Shown: piece after piece, positions 61,858-64,000 of the stretch
Layout: each line of letters starts with the position of its first letter
How positions within the stretch are numbered: position 1 is the first letter of the stretch
Source: Acidimicrobiales bacterium
GTDB lineage: Bacteria; Actinomycetota; Acidimicrobiia; Acidimicrobiales; MedAcidi-G1
Assembly: GCA_028823445.1 (NCBI GenBank)
Contig: JAPKBH010000003.1
Coordinates: 1-64,000, forward strand
Direction: 5' to 3'
Length of the DNA: 64,000 bases
The notes under the pieces: generated by a model
Database searches by the model: none
What the model saw: the letters and a program-made list of their open reading frames with translations, nothing else
What the model was told of the DNA's origin: nothing
Program-made: the position numbers and the translations under genes

Positions 61858-62460
61858 CGGAGTCAAAACGATGGCTACCCATCCATCTTGGTGGGTGCAC
61901 TGAGTTTCGGTGAAGTGGCCGGAGTAAAGGGCCGTCGTGTTGTCGGCTTGGTCAGCCGGGATACCGCTTAGCACGAGGTGGCCTGAAACTAATCGACAAA
62001 GGTCGCTGGCAAGTATTTTTTGTACGGAGGGCAAGACGTTGGCCACCACCAGGTCAAAGGGTTTAGTGAAAGAAGAAAGAAGACGAGTAGAGGCCTGAAC
62101 TTCTACTTGGTTGGCTTGGGCATTGAAATCGGTCCAGGCCACCGCGTTGGGGTCGTTGTCGATGCCGGTTACCGAACTTGCCCCGGCACAAGCAGCCGCA
62201 ATGCCCAGCACCCCTGAACCGCATCCGGCGTCTAACACGGTGTGTCCGGGTTCAATCAGGCGATCTATTTCGGCCAGCACCAACTGGGTGGTGGGGTGGG
62301 CGCCGTGCCCAAAGGTGGGCCCTGGGTCAATACTCAAGGGAATCTCGCCCACCGGGTCACACCAAGGCGGTGAGACCCCGAAACGTCCTATTACCAAAGG
62401 TTTGAGGTGGGGGCGTTGGTTTTGCGCCCACTCGGGGAGGGCAGTGGGGCCGTCAACCAC
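61855..62460 (-). CDS. PrmA-like (ribosomal L11) methyltransferase, short form
   Basis: About 201 residues. 'PGPTFGHGAHPTTQLVLAEI' near residue 45 corresponds to the PrmA motif FGTGTHPTT, and motif I is 'VLDAGCGSGVLGIAAACAGA' near 75, then 'ANVLPSVQ' near 135 as the NPPY equivalent (NxLP as in PrmA). The enzyme is shorter than PrmA (about 290), mostly lacking the N-terminal substrate-recognition domain, so it may not act on L11. I chose GTG 62460, eight bases past the MaoC stop; the ORF runs to 62526 inside MaoC. Confidence 0.75.
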   Translation of the reverse strand: MVDGPTALPEWAQNQRPHLKPLVIGRFGVSPPWCDPVGEIPLSIDPGPTFGHGAHPTTQLVLAEIDRLIEPGHTVLDAGCGSGVLGIAAACAGASSVTGIDNDPNAVAWTDFNAQANQVEVQASTRLLSSFTKPFDLVVANVLPSVQKILASDLCRLVSGHLVLSGIPADQADNTTALYSGHFTETQCTHQDGWVAIVLTP

Positions 62461-62467
62461 CGAAGGT

Positions 62468-62932
62468 TCAACCCTGGAAAAGGGTAAGGGAGTCGTAAAG
62501 CACCGAAGGCACCTCCACCCCTTCAACGTGGATCGCTACTTGGGTGGCGATCAGGGTGCCCTTTTTGTGTTCGCGTACTTCTTTCATGCGGCTACGGGCT
62601 CGCAGCATCGACCCGGACGGTACGGGAGCCAGAAAGCGCAGGCCGTCGGCGCCATAGTTAATGGCGTTGCGGATGCCGGTAATGGTGACGGCATTGTTGC
62701 GGTTAATGGAAGCCACCAAACTGAGGGTAAAAAACCCATGGGCGATGGTCCCACCGAAAGGGCCAGCGGCGGATTTTTCTTCGTCTACGTGAATCCATTG
62801 CTGGTCACCGGTGAGGTCAGCGAAGGTATTAATTTTTTCTTGGGTCATGTGATATTCGGGTCCCCATTCGCCCCATTCTTCGGTGCAGGCGGCTTGTAAT
62901 CCTTCAATATCGTCAAAAGCAATTTCGGTCAT
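62468..62932 (-). CDS. MaoC family (R)-hydratase
   Basis: A 154-residue hot-dog protein. 'NTFADLTGDQQWIHVDEEKSA' (split near 35-55) carries the catalytic Asp and His of the hydratase motif, and 'FGGTIAHGFFTLSL' follows near 60. It hydrates trans-2-enoyl-CoA to (R)-3-hydroxyacyl-CoA. An AGGAG site precedes the ATG. It is divergent from the CoA ligase at 63054 and 7 bases upstream of the PrmA-like gene. Confidence 0.92.
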   Translation of the reverse strand: MTEIAFDDIEGLQAACTEEWGEWGPEYHMTQEKINTFADLTGDQQWIHVDEEKSAAGPFGGTIAHGFFTLSLVASINRNNAVTITGIRNAINYGADGLRFLAPVPSGSMLRARSRMKEVREHKKGTLIATQVAIHVEGVEVPSVLYDSLTLFQG

Positions 62933-63053
62933 GGTGGCTCCTATTGTGTATTTTTTCTTAACGCTGTTGGTAAAACTACTCGCCCGTCAAGGCGGGTGAC
63001 CTATCGGGGCTCTATGGTCACGGGAGAACAATAATCTAAAGGGGCTTTTAACT

Positions 63054-64000
63054 ATGGCAAACACACCAGTTGACCAGCATTACCGCGCGGCGTGGGATGA
63101 AATGACTGGCCCCGAGGGCCCGTTTGGCTGGTCGGTTACTGAGGTTCGTGGGGTGCCTACCCGGGTCTATAACAATGCGCCACCCAACATGGCTTTAATT
63201 TGGGCGGGCTCAATTGCCCAAGGCGACAACGAATACTTGGTGTACGGCGAAGAGAGTTTGAGTTATGCCCAGGTGCACCAAAAGGTTGATGCTCTGGCGG
63301 CCCATCTTTCTTCAGTGGGGGTAGGCCACGGCGACCGGGTGGCGGTGTCCATGCGTAACTACCCAGAGTGGGTTGTTACCTATTGGGCCACCATAAAAAT
63401 CGGTGCTGCTTTGGTCGGCATGAATGCTTGGTGGACCACCCCAGAAATGGAGTTCGGTATTGCCGACAGTACGCCGAAAGCTTTGGTAGTAGATGGTGAA
63501 CGTTTGGAGCGAGTAGCGCCGGTGTTGAGTTCCTTGCGGGCTGAAAACCCGCTGCATGTGTTGGTGGTGCGTTCCGAAGGGGACCTCCCCGAAGACGCCC
63601 TCCATTGGGAAGTTGCCTTAGCGGCGGCCGCTGATTTGCCGCCTGCTCCGGCGCTGGATATTTCCCCCGAAGACGACATTTGTGTTTTTTATACTTCGGG
63701 TACTACGGGCCGCCCTAAGGGTGCGGTGCTTACTCACCGGGGCGCCGTGTCGAACTTGATGAACTTGGCTTTTTGGCAAACTACGGCCGAGGCGGCGCAA
63801 GTTAAAGCGGTAGCCGCCGGGGAAACTCCCGCTGGTTCACACAAAGAGCCCGGGGCGTCTGAGCCGGGCTCGGTATTGGCTATCCCGTTGTTTCACGTAA
63901 CGGGCTGCAACTGCTGTTTGCATCCGGTCACGGCGGGCGGCGGTCGACTGATTCTGATGCACAAGTGGGATGCCGGGGTGGCCTTGGAACTCATTGAGCG
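63054..64000 (+). CDS. AMP-binding acyl-CoA synthetase, truncated by the window edge
   Basis: An open frame of 315 codons from ATG 63054 to the end of the window with no stop. The N-terminal portion of an acyl-CoA synthetase: 'YAQVHQKVDALAAHLSSVGV' near 75, the P-loop 'FYTSGTTGRPKGAVLTHRG' near 218, 'IPLFHVTGCNCC' near 280. The family is usually 500-550 residues, so about 200 are missing beyond the edge. AAAGGGG lies about 10 bases upstream. It is paired divergently with the MaoC gene, suggesting a shared acyl-CoA pathway. Confidence 0.9.
   Translation, partial: MANTPVDQHYRAAWDEMTGPEGPFGWSVTEVRGVPTRVYNNAPPNMALIWAGSIAQGDNEYLVYGEESLSYAQVHQKVDALAAHLSSVGVGHGDRVAVSMRNYPEWVVTYWATIKIGAALVGMNAWWTTPEMEFGIADSTPKALVVDGERLERVAPVLSSLRAENPLHVLVVRSEGDLPEDALHWEVALAAAADLPPAPALDISPEDDICVFYTSGTTGRPKGAVLTHRGAVSNLMNLAFWQTTAEAAQVKAVAAGETPAGSHKEPGASEPGSVLAIPLFHVTGCNCCLHPVTAGGGRLILMHKWDAGVALELIE

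Overview
The window looks like chromosomal DNA of a compact, moderately GC-rich actinomycete. The likeliest placement is class Acidimicrobiia, but this is inferred from gene content and was not tested against a database. The supporting markers are a mycothiol ligase (mshC) beside cysS, a CysO-like sulfur carrier, small actinobacterial families resembling DUF3263, DUF3499 and LytR_C, an F420-type LLM oxidoreductase, a HelR/HelD-type RNA polymerase motor, and a chlorite-dismutase-fold coproheme decarboxylase (HemQ). No prophage, insertion sequence, CRISPR array or integrase is visible. Genes are tightly packed, often with ATGA overlaps within operons and tail-to-tail overlaps between convergent genes.

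Layout. 0-5 kb: tRNA-Thr, an unrecognised lipocalin-like protein with a small-molecule kinase, a DUF3263/LytR_C pair, glycerate kinase and CysO. 5-7.6 kb: a CIRCE-controlled groEL and fdhD. 7.6-13.7 kb: hemQ, larE, glnD, a Nudix protein, a PAC2 protein, a GNAT enzyme and a small membrane protein. 13.9-18.1 kb: a glycoconjugate-like cluster (GtrA, methyltransferase, barrel protein, methyltransferase, GT4). 18.1-24.9 kb: dtd, a methyltransferase, then a leftward patatin-hemE-hemY-cyclase-lnt run. 25-34.4 kb: the HelR-like motor, a MacB-type ABC exporter, a GNAT enzyme, a candidate zinc-ribbon protein, cyclophilin, 3-hydroxyacyl-CoA dehydrogenase and an MFS exporter. 34.4-39.7 kb: an AcoX-like NAD-kinase-fold protein, a HAD hydrolase, DUF3499, a beta-propeller protein and an acyl-CoA dehydrogenase. 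39.7-43.7 kb: cysS, mshC, tRNA-Arg, DUF167 and an LLM oxidoreductase. 43.7-49.3 kb: a P450/lipoprotein/FAD-oxidoreductase cassette, an MpaB-like oxygenase with an OmpA-BON protein, and an orphan HD protein. 49.4-55.7 kb: a GH3 glycosidase, then a TPP riboswitch and thiBPQ. 55.7-64 kb: CoA ligase, esterase and thiolase, an ABC exporter, a PrmA-like methyltransferase, a MaoC hydratase and a truncated second CoA ligase.

Several genes fit one physiology: aerobic, lipid- and acyl-CoA-based heterotrophy, heme made through the coproporphyrin branch (hemE, an oxidase, hemQ), mycothiol redox buffering, and thiamine uptake under TPP control.

The most recurrent feature is a -10-like hexamer (TANNNT) lying 6 to 8 bases before the start codon, with no ribosome binding site, in front of at least thirteen genes. 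This points to widespread leaderless mRNAs and decides many of the starts chosen here. Other points of interest are an Lnt whose catalytic cysteine position is serine, a LarE with a CxxC plus cysteine set, a stand-alone HD half of a CCA-adding enzyme, and a small unannotated zinc-ribbon ORF.
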